This document shows, piece after piece, positions 17,836 to 28,559 of a stretch of 36,011 nucleotides of DNA. Under the pieces are notes generated by a model. The model had not been told where the DNA came from. It made no database searches and saw only the letters and a list, made by a program, of their open reading frames with translations. This DNA is from Caryophanon sp. GTDB lineage: Bacteria > Bacillota > Bacilli > Bacillales_A > Planococcaceae. Position numbers and translations under genes: made by a program. The stretch is from NCBI GenBank assembly GCA_018384745.1, contig JAHAYH010000095.1, forward strand, positions 1 to 36,011, read 5' to 3'. Each line of letters starts with the position of its first letter. The first letter of the stretch is position 1.

Positions 17836-18737
17836 TCATTCGTCCTCTTTGAAGCCTATTTGTTCGATGTCCATGCATAGCGTATGAGTTTTTTCATCAT
17901 TGTTGTTACATATAAGAAGGCAACAGGCGTACAACTTTTTTGGATTACACAATTTTTTCGTCTCTGCATATGTTTCCTGCACAGCATCGCTATTTTGCTG
18001 TTGATTCATAATGAGTGTGTGAATCGCTTCGCTAAAACGCTCCATACTTTTCGCTCCAGTCGTCGCTTCTTCCGCTGCTGAAGAAGCTTGCTCTACAACA
18101 TGCTGAAGCGTCTCCATCATGTTTTCAACGCTTTTCTTTGTCGCATTTGTCATATCGACTACGCTTAAAATTTGCTGTTGCTGCTCTTTCGCACCAGATG
18201 TTACGTCGCTTGCCGCTTCTGTCATATGAAGCTGCGCGCGAGACGATTCCTCATTTAACGAAGTGATTTTCTGCAAATTGTTTGTAATCGATTGTACGAC
18301 TTGCTCTAGCTTCAGCCGCTGCATTGTATCTTTGTCAGCTTGCTCACTGGCGTTTATCATTAAATGATTCGCTTCACAATGTACTTGGTTTGTAAAACGA
18401 GTCAGTGAAAACAGCGTAATCGATGACAATAAATGCAACAAGTAAACGTTAGTATAAGAAACGACAAGTGTTCCTTCACCTTGTATGCCTACTGTAGCAA
18501 CTATACTTAACGTAATAACATAACCAAATATAAAAACCGGTATTTGGCTATGAAGCGCCGAAGCAATTAACGCTAAAAATGCAACACCAATCGCACCCAC
18601 TTTTGGTACGTCGAATATAAGGGAGCTAATCGCAATCGTCGCAATTAAAAGTACACCTATATATGGAAACAACACGCGTATAATCGGGATACGTTTTTGC
18701 GCTTTAAATCTTCCAACAACAATTGTTCAAGGTTCAT
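17836..18737 (-). pseudogene. broken methyl-accepting chemotaxis protein gene
   Basis: A chemoreceptor remnant. ATG 18737 has GGAGG eight bases upstream and encodes MNLEQLLLEDLKRKN, but this frame stops after 26 codons. The receptor continues in another frame (RIPIIRVLFPYIGVLLIAT), as expected from loss of one base in the A run near 18695. Next come four or so membrane helices and an MCP-type coiled coil (EEATTGAKSMERFSEAIHTL). The frame then ends in a Cys-rich, unrelated tail (KKLCNPKKLYACCLLICNNN) at 17836. The conserved hairpin tip that contacts CheA/CheW is missing in all frames. It lies between spoVG and ridA, which are neighbours in B. subtilis. A sequencing error could explain the first lesion but not the lost C-terminus. 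Confidence 0.75.
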
Positions 18738-18946
18738 TGGGACGTCCTCCTTTTGTTATTAACGAATCGATCGATCAATAATACCGCTTGCTTTTTGTCG
18801 AAATACTCGCCTTCTCGTACCACTTATTTCCTGCTCATTCAATCTATTACACCTTTTTATGAATAGTAAGTATCATTTATCAACATTATATTTAAGACAA
18901 ATGGCTTTTTGTTATGTGCTGCACATATATCTTTTTTCTACGCAAT

Positions 18947-18988
18947 AAAAAAAAGCAGAGTAGCTGCGAAAACAGCGCCTCTGCTTTT
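18947..18988 (-). terminator. Rho-independent terminator of purR-ridA
   Basis: Stem AAAAGCAGAG/CTCTGCTTTT (18951-18960 with 18979-18988), with further T on the - strand. Confidence 0.88.
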
Positions 18989-18990
18989 GA

Positions 18991-19368
18991 TTATTTTACA
19001 AGTGCAATTACTTCAATTTCTACTTTTACATCTTTCGGTAAACGTGCTACTTCAACAGCTGAACGCGCTGGCTTATGCTCACCAAAATGATGTGCGTACG
19101 CTTCGTTCATTTGTACGAAGTCGTTCATATCCTTCATAAATACCGTCGTTTTAATAACTTGATCTAATGAAGAACCTGCCTCTGCAAGCACTGCCTTTAA
19201 GTTTTCAAACACTTGGTTTGTTTGTGCAGTAATGTCGCCATCCACTAACTCGCCTGTTGCTGTTAATGGAATTTGACCTGACGAATAAAATACATTGTTC
19301 ACGATCATACCTTGCGAATACGGCCCAATAGCAGCTGGGGCGTTTGTTGTTGAAACTACCTTCATCAT
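18991..19368 (-). CDS. ridA: RidA (YabJ) enamine/imine deaminase
   Basis: A 125-residue RidA/YjgF/UK114 protein. It starts [18 protein letters not shown] and has [20 protein letters not shown] and [23 protein letters not shown], including the conserved Arg that binds substrate carboxylate. It hydrolyses reactive 2-aminoacrylate-type intermediates from PLP enzymes. The ATG follows the purR stop directly (TAAATG), with AAGGAG inside the end of purR, so the two genes are coupled, as in B. subtilis. Confidence 0.95.
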   Translation of the reverse strand: MMKVVSTTNAPAAIGPYSQGMIVNNVFYSSGQIPLTATGELVDGDITAQTNQVFENLKAVLAEAGSSLDQVIKTTVFMKDMNDFVQMNEAYAHHFGEHKPARSAVEVARLPKDVKVEIEVIALVK

Positions 19369-20196
19369 TTAATCTCTCTCCTTAGAAAAAAAGTTTCCTT
19401 CACTTAAAGCAATCGTACGGTCTTTCTCGTTTACTTCATGTAGTTTGATGAGTGAATAGTAGTCATCTACTAACGTTTCATCTGCATGCTCCGCCTCTAC
19501 AAGTACCGCAATACCTGCTAGCTCACAGTCAAATTCCTCAAGTAGATTTTTCATGCCGTTCATCGTACCGCCAACTTTCATAAAGTCGTCAGTAATTAAC
19601 ACACGCTGTCCACTTTTCATGCTACGTTTTGATAATACCATTGTTTGAATTCTTCTTGAAGAGCCTGATACGTAATTAATGCTCACCGTCGAACCTTCTG
19701 TTACTTTGCTATCGCGACGCACAACAACAACCGGCACATTTAAATGACGCGCAATCGCATGCGCAATTGAAATACCTTTCGTTGCAACCGTCATAATGAC
19801 ATCGATTTGCTGATCTGCAAATGCACTCGCAAATACTTTACCGACTTGGTTCATTAAATCTGGATTGCCGAGTAAATCGGTCATAAATAAATAGCCGCCT
19901 GGTAATAAACGGTCTGATTGGCTAAGTTGTTCGATTAAGTTCGCCGTAACACTTTGAATTTCTTTTGCTGACATTTTCGGGATGTATTTCACACCACCGG
20001 CTGCGCCAGGCACAGTTACTAATAGCCCGATTCCTTTTTCTTCAAATGTTTCTTTAACGATTGTTAAGTCTTCACTAATCGATGATTTCGCCGATTGGTA
20101 AAGCTCTGAAAAGTAAGTTAACGGGATTAGTTGATGTGGATGCTCGAGTAAGTAAAATGTCATGTCGACAAGTCTCTCGCTACGCTTCCATTTCAT
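19369..20196 (-). CDS. purR: purine operon repressor PurR (PRTase fold)
   Basis: A 275-residue Bacillus-type PurR. It has an N-terminal winged helix (KWKRSERLVDMTFYLLEHPH) and a phosphoribosyltransferase-like domain with the PRPP-binding loop RVLITDDFMKVGGTMNG. It represses purine genes at paired PurBoxes and is released by PRPP. Upstream TATTCG within 20220-20230 may be part of a PurBox, but no complete pair is visible. GGAGAGG precedes the ATG. It lies 61 bases after ispE. Confidence 0.96.
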   Translation of the reverse strand: MKWKRSERLVDMTFYLLEHPHQLIPLTYFSELYQSAKSSISEDLTIVKETFEEKGIGLLVTVPGAAGGVKYIPKMSAKEIQSVTANLIEQLSQSDRLLPGGYLFMTDLLGNPDLMNQVGKVFASAFADQQIDVIMTVATKGISIAHAIARHLNVPVVVVRRDSKVTEGSTVSINYVSGSSRRIQTMVLSKRSMKSGQRVLITDDFMKVGGTMNGMKNLLEEFDCELAGIAVLVEAEHADETLVDDYYSLIKLHEVNEKDRTIALSEGNFFSKERD

Positions 20197-20257
20197 ATAA
20201 CCCTCTCCTTATTGAAATACGAATATTTTATACACAATTTAACATGAATGTACGTTT

Positions 20258-21124
20258 TTATACAAGTGCATTTCGTTCGCCGACTAAGCGGATCGTGTAC
20301 ACTTCATCACAAAAGCCTTTTAAACCGTTGTAAATACGGCTAACACGCGCCTCGTGCTCAACAAGACCAAATATTGTCGGTCCGCTTCCACTCATGAGCA
20401 CAGCATCTGCACCAAAGCGCTTCATTTGCTCTTTAATAACCGCCACTTCTGGGTGCATATTTAATGTGACTGTTTCAAGCACATTGCCAATAGCGCCGCA
20501 CATTTTAGTAAAGCTTCCTTCTTCAATCGCTTGTAACATCGCGCTTGTATCCGGATGCTCAATGCCGTCTAAACGTAAATTGCCGTATACATCTGCTGTT
20601 GATACGCCGATTGATGGCTTTGCAAGCACAACCCAGCATGCAGGTGGCGCTGCAAGTTCTTGAATTTTCTCACCGCGACCTGTTGCAAGTGCCGTCCCAC
20701 CATAAACGCAAAATGATACGTCAGAGCCAACTTTAGCGCCTAGCTCTGCTAATGTATCTAAGCTTAAATTTAAATTCCATAGCTCATTTAAGCCGCGTAA
20801 CGTTGCAGCCGCATCACTACTACCGCCAGCTAACCCAGCTGCAATCGGAATTTCCTTTTCAATTGAAATCGATACGCCTTGCTGAATGTTGTATGCTTCT
20901 TTTAGCACTTTTGCCGCCTGATACGCTAAATTTCGATAGTCGTTCGGTACAAAACGATCCGCTGATAAAATAACGATTTCTTCGTCATCTCGTAATTCTA
21001 AACCGATACGATCTGCCAAATCAACCGTTGTCATGACCATTTCTACTTCATGATAACCATCTGGACGTTTATGTAATACGTCTAACGTTAAATTAATTTT
21101 TGCTGGTGCCTTTACGTAAAGCAT
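20258..21124 (-). CDS. ispE: 4-diphosphocytidyl-2-C-methyl-D-erythritol kinase
   Basis: A 288-residue GHMP kinase of the MEP isoprenoid pathway; it phosphorylates CDP-methylerythritol. Motif 1 is [12 protein letters not shown], the ATP loop is [19 protein letters not shown] and motif 3 is [13 protein letters not shown]. The start is ATG 21124, seven bases after GGAGG; the frame is open further upstream but that part has no family similarity. sspF, found between veg and ispE in B. subtilis, is absent. Confidence 0.96.
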   Translation of the reverse strand: MLYVKAPAKINLTLDVLHKRPDGYHEVEMVMTTVDLADRIGLELRDDEEIVILSADRFVPNDYRNLAYQAAKVLKEAYNIQQGVSISIEKEIPIAAGLAGGSSDAAATLRGLNELWNLNLSLDTLAELGAKVGSDVSFCVYGGTALATGRGEKIQELAAPPACWVVLAKPSIGVSTADVYGNLRLDGIEHPDTSAMLQAIEEGSFTKMCGAIGNVLETVTLNMHPEVAVIKEQMKRFGADAVLMSGSGPTIFGLVEHEARVSRIYNGLKGFCDEVYTIRLVGERNALV

Positions 21125-21280
21125 GCTTAGTTCCTCCTGCCACATTTCAACGCAACTCCGTCTACGTATAGAGTACGCCTTCATTTTCATGTGTTCTATT
21201 TTACCATACAACACACAAAAACAATCGCTACAAGTGCAGTGCTTTTTTCGTCGGCGCTCTAACAAGATGACAACACGAAA

Positions 21281-21315
21281 ACATAAAAAACACTCAGGCA
21301 TTACTGCCATGAGTG
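21281..21315 (-). terminator. Rho-independent terminator of veg
   Basis: CACTCAGGCA (21291-21300) pairs with TGCCATGAGTG (21305-21315) with a small internal mismatch. TTTTTTATG follows on the - strand. Confidence 0.82.
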
Positions 21316-21346
21316 CTTGATATGTAAACATATAAATCAAAACAAG

Positions 21347-21601
21347 TTACTTTGCTGTAATAACTTCTTCTTCAAAAGTAATTTCTACAGCTTCCGTTAA
21401 AATATCTGTATAACTATACGATACACGTTTAGTTGTGTTATCGTCTTGATCGAGTTCAACGACAAAAATCGCGCGGTACGTATCACAAAGTACGCCCGTA
21501 CACTCGACGGTTTTCTTGCGACCACCATTTGCTTTTAATTGCAAACGCTCTCCCAAATGACTATCTAACGACTTTTTAATGTCAGCTAATGTTTTTGGCA
21601 T
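21347..21601 (-). CDS. veg: Veg protein (biofilm-associated)
   Basis: An 84-residue Veg ([20 protein letters not shown], then [20 protein letters not shown] and [13 protein letters not shown]). In B. subtilis Veg is abundant in vegetative cells and promotes biofilm gene expression. The start is ATG 21601 with GAGGTG nine bases upstream; the longer frame would cover a promoter. Two tandem SigA promoters at consensus spacing lie upstream, in keeping with strong expression. Confidence 0.94.
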   Translation of the reverse strand: MPKTLADIKKSLDSHLGERLQLKANGGRKKTVECTGVLCDTYRAIFVVELDQDDNTTKRVSYSYTDILTEAVEITFEEEVITAK

Positions 21602-21626
21602 TTTCGCATACACCTCACTATATGTC

Positions 21627-21655
21627 AGTATATTACGAAATATTATTTTTGTCAA
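21627..21655 (-). promoter_or_regulatory. veg proximal SigA promoter
   Basis: On the - strand TTGACA (21650-21655), a 17-base spacer and TATACT (21627-21632). Confidence 0.82.
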
Positions 21656-21667
21656 TCAAAATATAAT

Positions 21668-21696
21668 ATTATAATCGTACATATATACAATGTCAA
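21668..21696 (-). promoter_or_regulatory. veg distal SigA promoter, full consensus
   Basis: On the - strand TTGACA (21691-21696), a 17-base spacer and TATAAT (21668-21673), matching both boxes exactly. It ends 13 bases before the proximal promoter's -35. Confidence 0.82.
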
Positions 21697-21834
21697 TTAT
21701 TTTTACACCCATCGCCAATTTTTTCGCGATTCATGACGAAAAACGTTGCAATGTCGCCATTTCCATGCCTTTTCGCTCCATTTTGATGATCATTTTTCTG
21801 TCGCGAACATCGCATCGTTCATTAGAGCATTCGG

Positions 21835-21883
21835 AAAAAATAAAAGCAGCAACAGGAAGGATTCCATCCATTCTGTCGCTGCT
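21835..21883 (-). terminator. Rho-independent terminator of rsmA
   Basis: AGCAGCAACAG (21845-21855) pairs with CTGTCGCTGCT (21873-21883) with one wobble, and a T-rich run follows on the - strand. Confidence 0.85.
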
Positions 21884-21892
21884 CACTATTCA

Positions 21893-23327
<1,435 letters not shown>

Positions 23328-23495
23328 ACTTGTTTTCCTCTTTCCTCGTTCTAACATAATGCTCTGATTTATTTTACATCGGTCTGTATCGTCTGTCCAA
23401 TTGCAACGTAACGACATCGTGTAAACATAGCAAACGGCAGAGAACATCATGCTCTCCACCGCTTCGATTGCTTAATTGAATTTATTATGCTGCGT

Positions 23496-24698
23496 TTAGT
23501 TCAGTACTTTAATGCGCACTGTTTTTCGACCCCACGCATACGCATCTTCTACATTTGGCATAAATAGATCGATAATATGCCCTTTAATAGCGCCACCTGT
23601 ATCGCCAGCGACCGCATAGCCGTAGCCTTCCACCCATACTTTAGAGCCAAGTGGAATGACGTTCGGATCTACAGCAATCACCTTTAAATGTGGATTCGCT
23701 AGTAAGTTAATGCCTGTTTTCGTAATGCCGCTACAGCCGTTACATGTTGCTGTATACGCTGTCGCTGTTACGTAAAACTCTTGACCACTCGGTGGTTCGC
23801 TGCCTGCATCACCGCTATGTGACACCGATGCCACAGCTACTTTTGTACCAACCGATACAATTTTGTTTGTCGGTTCAGCAATGACATTTTCTGCTTTTAA
23901 TGTGCGTGACACTTCTTGCCCATTTTCTGTGACAACTTCATATGTACGAGCCACTTTCCCTTTGCTGCCTTCTTGCATTACTTTTTCGTGCCCTTTTAGT
24001 AAAGATTCATCATTTTTTGTTTCAACTGCAAAATCAATTGAATCTTCCACTACATCGGTAACCTTTTGTACGCGAACAACTTCGATTTCTTGTCCTGGAG
24101 TAATGATGTCCTCCAGCTTACTTTCGACACGATCGAGTTCTCCCAATTGAACTCCTTGTTGTTTTAAAAAGTTAACGACCGTAGTCGAAGTGGACCACAC
24201 TTGTTTTGGCTGACCGCCGTCAACAATCGTTACTTCAAACGCTTTCTGAATGTTTATTTTATCGTTTTCTCCAATTTTAGCTTGTAAGCTGTGCGACAAT
24301 ACGTCATGCTCAGTTACGTCAATGTTGGCTTCCGCTAAAATATTTTTCAATACGTCTTCAGTTGTCCAAATGCTTGTTTGTTCATTATCAACTGAAATGA
24401 TTACTTCTTTTGCCTGTTCCCAATCAATTACCATTCTTGTTGTAACTGTGGTGTCCAGTGAGGGTTGTACTTCATCAAATGTCGAAACGTCAATGCCTTC
24501 TTCAGCAAGCGCTTCTTTTACTGTATGTGCATGTGTAGTAAACTGCGTAACTTCTCCGTCCGCATTTAGCGTCACGGTTTTTTTTGTGCCTTCATAAAGC
24601 ACGAAACTAATAACTGAAACAAATAAAATCATTGAAAAGATTGTTTGTTTCTTCCTCAGTGAACGTAAGAACAGGTTCTTCATGGAATAATTTGTCAT
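23496..24698 (-). CDS. yabE: YabE-like cell wall protein: three DUF348 repeats, G5 and 3D domains
   Basis: A 400-residue exported or membrane-anchored protein. A hydrophobic segment (TIFSMILFVSVISFVLYEG) follows a short basic N-terminus. Then come three ubiquitin-like DUF348 repeats (about residues 40-90, 97-145 and 152-200), a G5 domain, and a C-terminal 3D domain with the catalytic-type aspartates in AVDPNVIPLG, AGDTGGAIKG and IDLFM. The 3D fold is related to lytic transglycosylases and resuscitation-promoting factors, so peptidoglycan remodelling is expected. ATG 24698 has AGGAGG eight to ten bases upstream. A consensus promoter lies at 24726-24754. Confidence 0.92.
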   Translation of the reverse strand: MTNYSMKNLFLRSLRKKQTIFSMILFVSVISFVLYEGTKKTVTLNADGEVTQFTTHAHTVKEALAEEGIDVSTFDEVQPSLDTTVTTRMVIDWEQAKEVIISVDNEQTSIWTTEDVLKNILAEANIDVTEHDVLSHSLQAKIGENDKINIQKAFEVTIVDGGQPKQVWSTSTTVVNFLKQQGVQLGELDRVESKLEDIITPGQEIEVVRVQKVTDVVEDSIDFAVETKNDESLLKGHEKVMQEGSKGKVARTYEVVTENGQEVSRTLKAENVIAEPTNKIVSVGTKVAVASVSHSGDAGSEPPSGQEFYVTATAYTATCNGCSGITKTGINLLANPHLKVIAVDPNVIPLGSKVWVEGYGYAVAGDTGGAIKGHIIDLFMPNVEDAYAWGRKTVRIKVLN

Positions 24699-24725
24699 GA
24701 AAAACGCCTCCTTAATACTTGTTGG

Positions 24726-24754
24726 ATTATACGGGGTACTTTTCACCCTGTCAA
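24726..24754 (-). promoter_or_regulatory. consensus SigA promoter of yabE
   Basis: On the - strand TTGACA (24749-24754), a 17-base spacer and TATAAT (24726-24731). The spacer contains a GGGT/ACCC inverted repeat that could be an operator. Confidence 0.85.
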
Positions 24755-24831
24755 CAGTAATGCATTTTTCTTACATCTCTGTTAACGCTATGTAAGCGCT
24801 ACAACATTTGTAGGAGGCGGATTCTCATTCG

Positions 24832-25602
24832 TTATGAAATTTTGAAAAATTTTAGTGCATTTGCAGTTGTTGCAGCTGCGACTTCTTCGACAGAAAGCTC
24901 TTTTAGACGTGCAATTTCTTCCGCAACGAGCGTCACATAAGATGGTTCATTGCGCTTACCGCGATATGGATGTGGCGTTAAATACGGCGCATCTGTTTCG
25001 ATTAATAAATGCTCTAATGGAATTTCTGTTGCGACTTCTTTTGGCTGACGTGCGTTCTTAAACGTCACAGGGCCACCTAAGCTGATCATAAAGTTCATGT
25101 CGATGCAGCGACGCGCTGTTTCCACACTGCCACCATAACAATGCATAATGCCGCCGACGTCCTTTGCGTTTTCTTCTTCTAAAATGCGAACGACATCGCC
25201 CGTTGCATCACGGTTATGAATAATAATTGGTAAGTTTAATTTTTTCGCTAATTGAATTTGCTTGCGGAACCAATGTTGCTGAATATCTTTTGGTGACTTG
25301 TCCCAATAATAATCTAAGCCCGTCTCTCCAATGCCGACTACTTTTGGATGCTGTGCAAGCTCTTCAATCCATTGTAAATACGCGTCTGTGCAATCGATTG
25401 CGTCAACTGGATGCCAACCAATCACCGCATAAATGAAGTCGTAGTCGTCAACGAGTTGCATTGCTCGCTTGATCGTCACTTCATCAAACCCAATAACAAT
25501 CATGCGCTCTACTTTCGCATCAAGTGCGCGCTGAATGACGTCTTGTAAATCATTTTCCCAATATTGATCTGCATTTAAATGGACATGTGTATCAATAAAC
25601 AT
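24832..25602 (-). CDS. tatD: TatD-family metal-dependent DNase (YabD)
   Basis: A 256-residue TIM-barrel hydrolase. Metal ligands are visible in FIDTHVHLNAD, GIGETGLDYYW, PIIIHNRDA, IMHCYGG and IETDAPYLTPHPYRGKRNEP. Family members are 3'-5' DNases acting in DNA repair or turnover. AGGTGG precedes the ATG. It follows metG on the same strand, but a terminator (25680-25721) and a pair of Spo0A-like boxes (25630-25648) lie between, so it likely has its own regulated promoter. Confidence 0.95.
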   Translation of the reverse strand: MFIDTHVHLNADQYWENDLQDVIQRALDAKVERMIVIGFDEVTIKRAMQLVDDYDFIYAVIGWHPVDAIDCTDAYLQWIEELAQHPKVVGIGETGLDYYWDKSPKDIQQHWFRKQIQLAKKLNLPIIIHNRDATGDVVRILEEENAKDVGGIMHCYGGSVETARRCIDMNFMISLGGPVTFKNARQPKEVATEIPLEHLLIETDAPYLTPHPYRGKRNEPSYVTLVAEEIARLKELSVEEVAAATTANALKFFKIS

Positions 25603-25629
25603 CGTATAACCACCTTTTCGTATTCGACC

Positions 25630-25648
25630 ATTTCGACAATGTCGAAAT
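25630..25648. promoter_or_regulatory. palindromic pair of Spo0A boxes before tatD
   Basis: ATTTCGACAATGTCGAAAT is a perfect 19-base palindrome made of two inverted TGTCGAA heptamers, the Spo0A recognition core. It lies 14 bases downstream of a TATAAT (25662-25667, - strand), in the tatD leader. A further TGTCGAA is at 25692-25698. Confidence 0.5.
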
Positions 25649-25679
25649 TCACGTTTTTGTTATTATAATATAATATTTC

Positions 25680-25721
25680 AAAACGAAAGCCTGTCGAAGC
25701 AAAATCACTTCTCCAGGCTTT
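25680..25721 (-). terminator. terminator of metG
   Basis: Stem AAAGCCTG/CAGGCTTT (25686-25693 with 25714-25721) with an inner GAAG/CTTC helix. The following T stretch is short, so strength is uncertain. Confidence 0.65.
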
Positions 25722-25727
25722 GTTTCA

Positions 25728-27754
<2,027 letters not shown>

Positions 27755-27893
27755 GTACACTATCCTTTGCTATGCATGTTCAAGCGTAATTGTATGACAT
27801 TTAGACATCATTCGACATCGCGATGTTAAAATGTACTACTTTCGATAGTTATAACATATATTGAATATTAATTACTTCAATCTCTGAAATAAG

Positions 27894-27926
27894 TTCGACA
27901 AATAGGGATTTTGTCGAATTGTCGAA
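27894..27926. promoter_or_regulatory. upstream Spo0A-box cluster
   Basis: TTCGACAAA (27894-27902) and TTTGTCGAA (27910-27918) form a perfect 9-bp inverted repeat with a 7-base centre. Another TGTCGAA follows at 27920-27926. All three contain the Spo0A core TGTCGAA. Confidence 0.55.
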
Positions 27927-28061
27927 CTGAAAATTCAAGCCTATTAATTCCAACTTTATAACTAATTTTAACATTTTGTGTTAATATCTCGCAAAAAAGG
28001 GTATTTCAATCTACATAGGCGCTTAATTTATACTTTATGTTCATTGATTAGTGCTAAATTA

Positions 28062-28090
28062 TTGACGTTTATGGAATTAGTTGGTATGAT
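28062..28090 (+). promoter_or_regulatory. SigA-type promoter of abrB
   Basis: TTGACG (28062-28067), a 17-base spacer and TATGAT (28085-28090). The leader to the ATG is roughly 68 bases and contains the 0A boxes. Confidence 0.78.
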
Positions 28091-28111
28091 ACCACATAGA
28101 CAAGAAGATAA

Positions 28112-28128
28112 TGTCGAATTTTGACGAA
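28112..28128 (+). promoter_or_regulatory. tandem Spo0A boxes in the abrB leader
   Basis: TGTCGAA (28112-28118) and TGACGAA (28122-28128) start ten bases apart, one helical turn, just downstream of the predicted transcription start. This is the arrangement through which Spo0A represses abrB in B. subtilis. Confidence 0.72.
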
Positions 28129-28164
28129 ATGTATATACTGATATATATTAGGAGGAATACTTTT

Positions 28165-28443
28165 ATGAAATCAACAGGAATTGTGCGTAAAGTAGACGAA
28201 CTAGGACGCGTAGTTATTCCAATCGAATTACGTCGTACGTTAGGAATCGCAGAAAAAGATGCGTTAGAAATTTATGTAGATGACGATAAAATCATCTTAA
28301 AGAAATATATGCCTAACATGACTTGCGCAGTAACTGGCGAAGTATCTGATGATAACTTCCGTTTAGTTGGCGGTAAACTAATTCTTAGCCCAGAAGGCGC
28401 ACAACAATTAGTGAAAGAAATCGAATCAAACTTAAAAAAATAA
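28165..28443 (+). CDS. abrB: transition-state regulator AbrB
   Basis: A 92-residue AbrB (MKSTGIVRKVDELGRVVIPI, then ELRRTLGIAEKDALEIYVDD and the single-Cys NMTCAVTGEV). The N-terminal swapped-hairpin domain binds DNA and the C-terminal half forms tetramers. AbrB represses stationary-phase genes, including spoVG in B. subtilis, during growth. The start is ATG 28165 with GGAGG nine bases upstream; a longer frame from 28111 would begin inside the 0A-box leader. It is one of two + strand protein genes and stands alone, with its own promoter, tandem 0A boxes and terminator. Confidence 0.95.
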   Translation: MKSTGIVRKVDELGRVVIPIELRRTLGIAEKDALEIYVDDDKIILKKYMPNMTCAVTGEVSDDNFRLVGGKLILSPEGAQQLVKEIESNLKK

Positions 28444-28455
28444 TCGTTTATTTTT

Positions 28456-28490
28456 CCGACATGTAACCCGTTACATGTCGGATTTTATAT
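28456..28490 (+). terminator. Rho-independent terminator of abrB
   Basis: A perfect 12-bp stem CCGACATGTAAC/GTTACATGTCGG (28456-28467 with 28470-28481), then ATTTTATAT. Confidence 0.85.
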
Positions 28491-28504
28491 ATCTTTTCAC
28501 CCAT

Positions 28505-28552
28505 AAAAAAGCTGCCGTATATCGACATTTCGATGTATACGACAGCTTTTTT
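28505..28552 (-). terminator. Rho-independent terminator of rsmI
   Basis: AAAAAAGCTGCCGTATATCG (28505-28524) pairs with the arm 28531-28552, which ends CAGCTTTTTT, with two small mismatches. T-rich ends on both strands could let it act in both directions. Confidence 0.85.
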
Positions 28553-28559
28553 CATTTAT

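Noticed and set aside
23420-23480. Hairpin between yabE and rnmV as a terminator
   Set aside because: The stem GGTGGAGA/TCTCTGCC has two wobbles and only a weak T stretch after it; not strong enough to call.
24782-24831. Hairpin CTACAACATTTGTAG after tatD as a terminator
   Set aside because: The dyad is short and no T run follows on the - strand.
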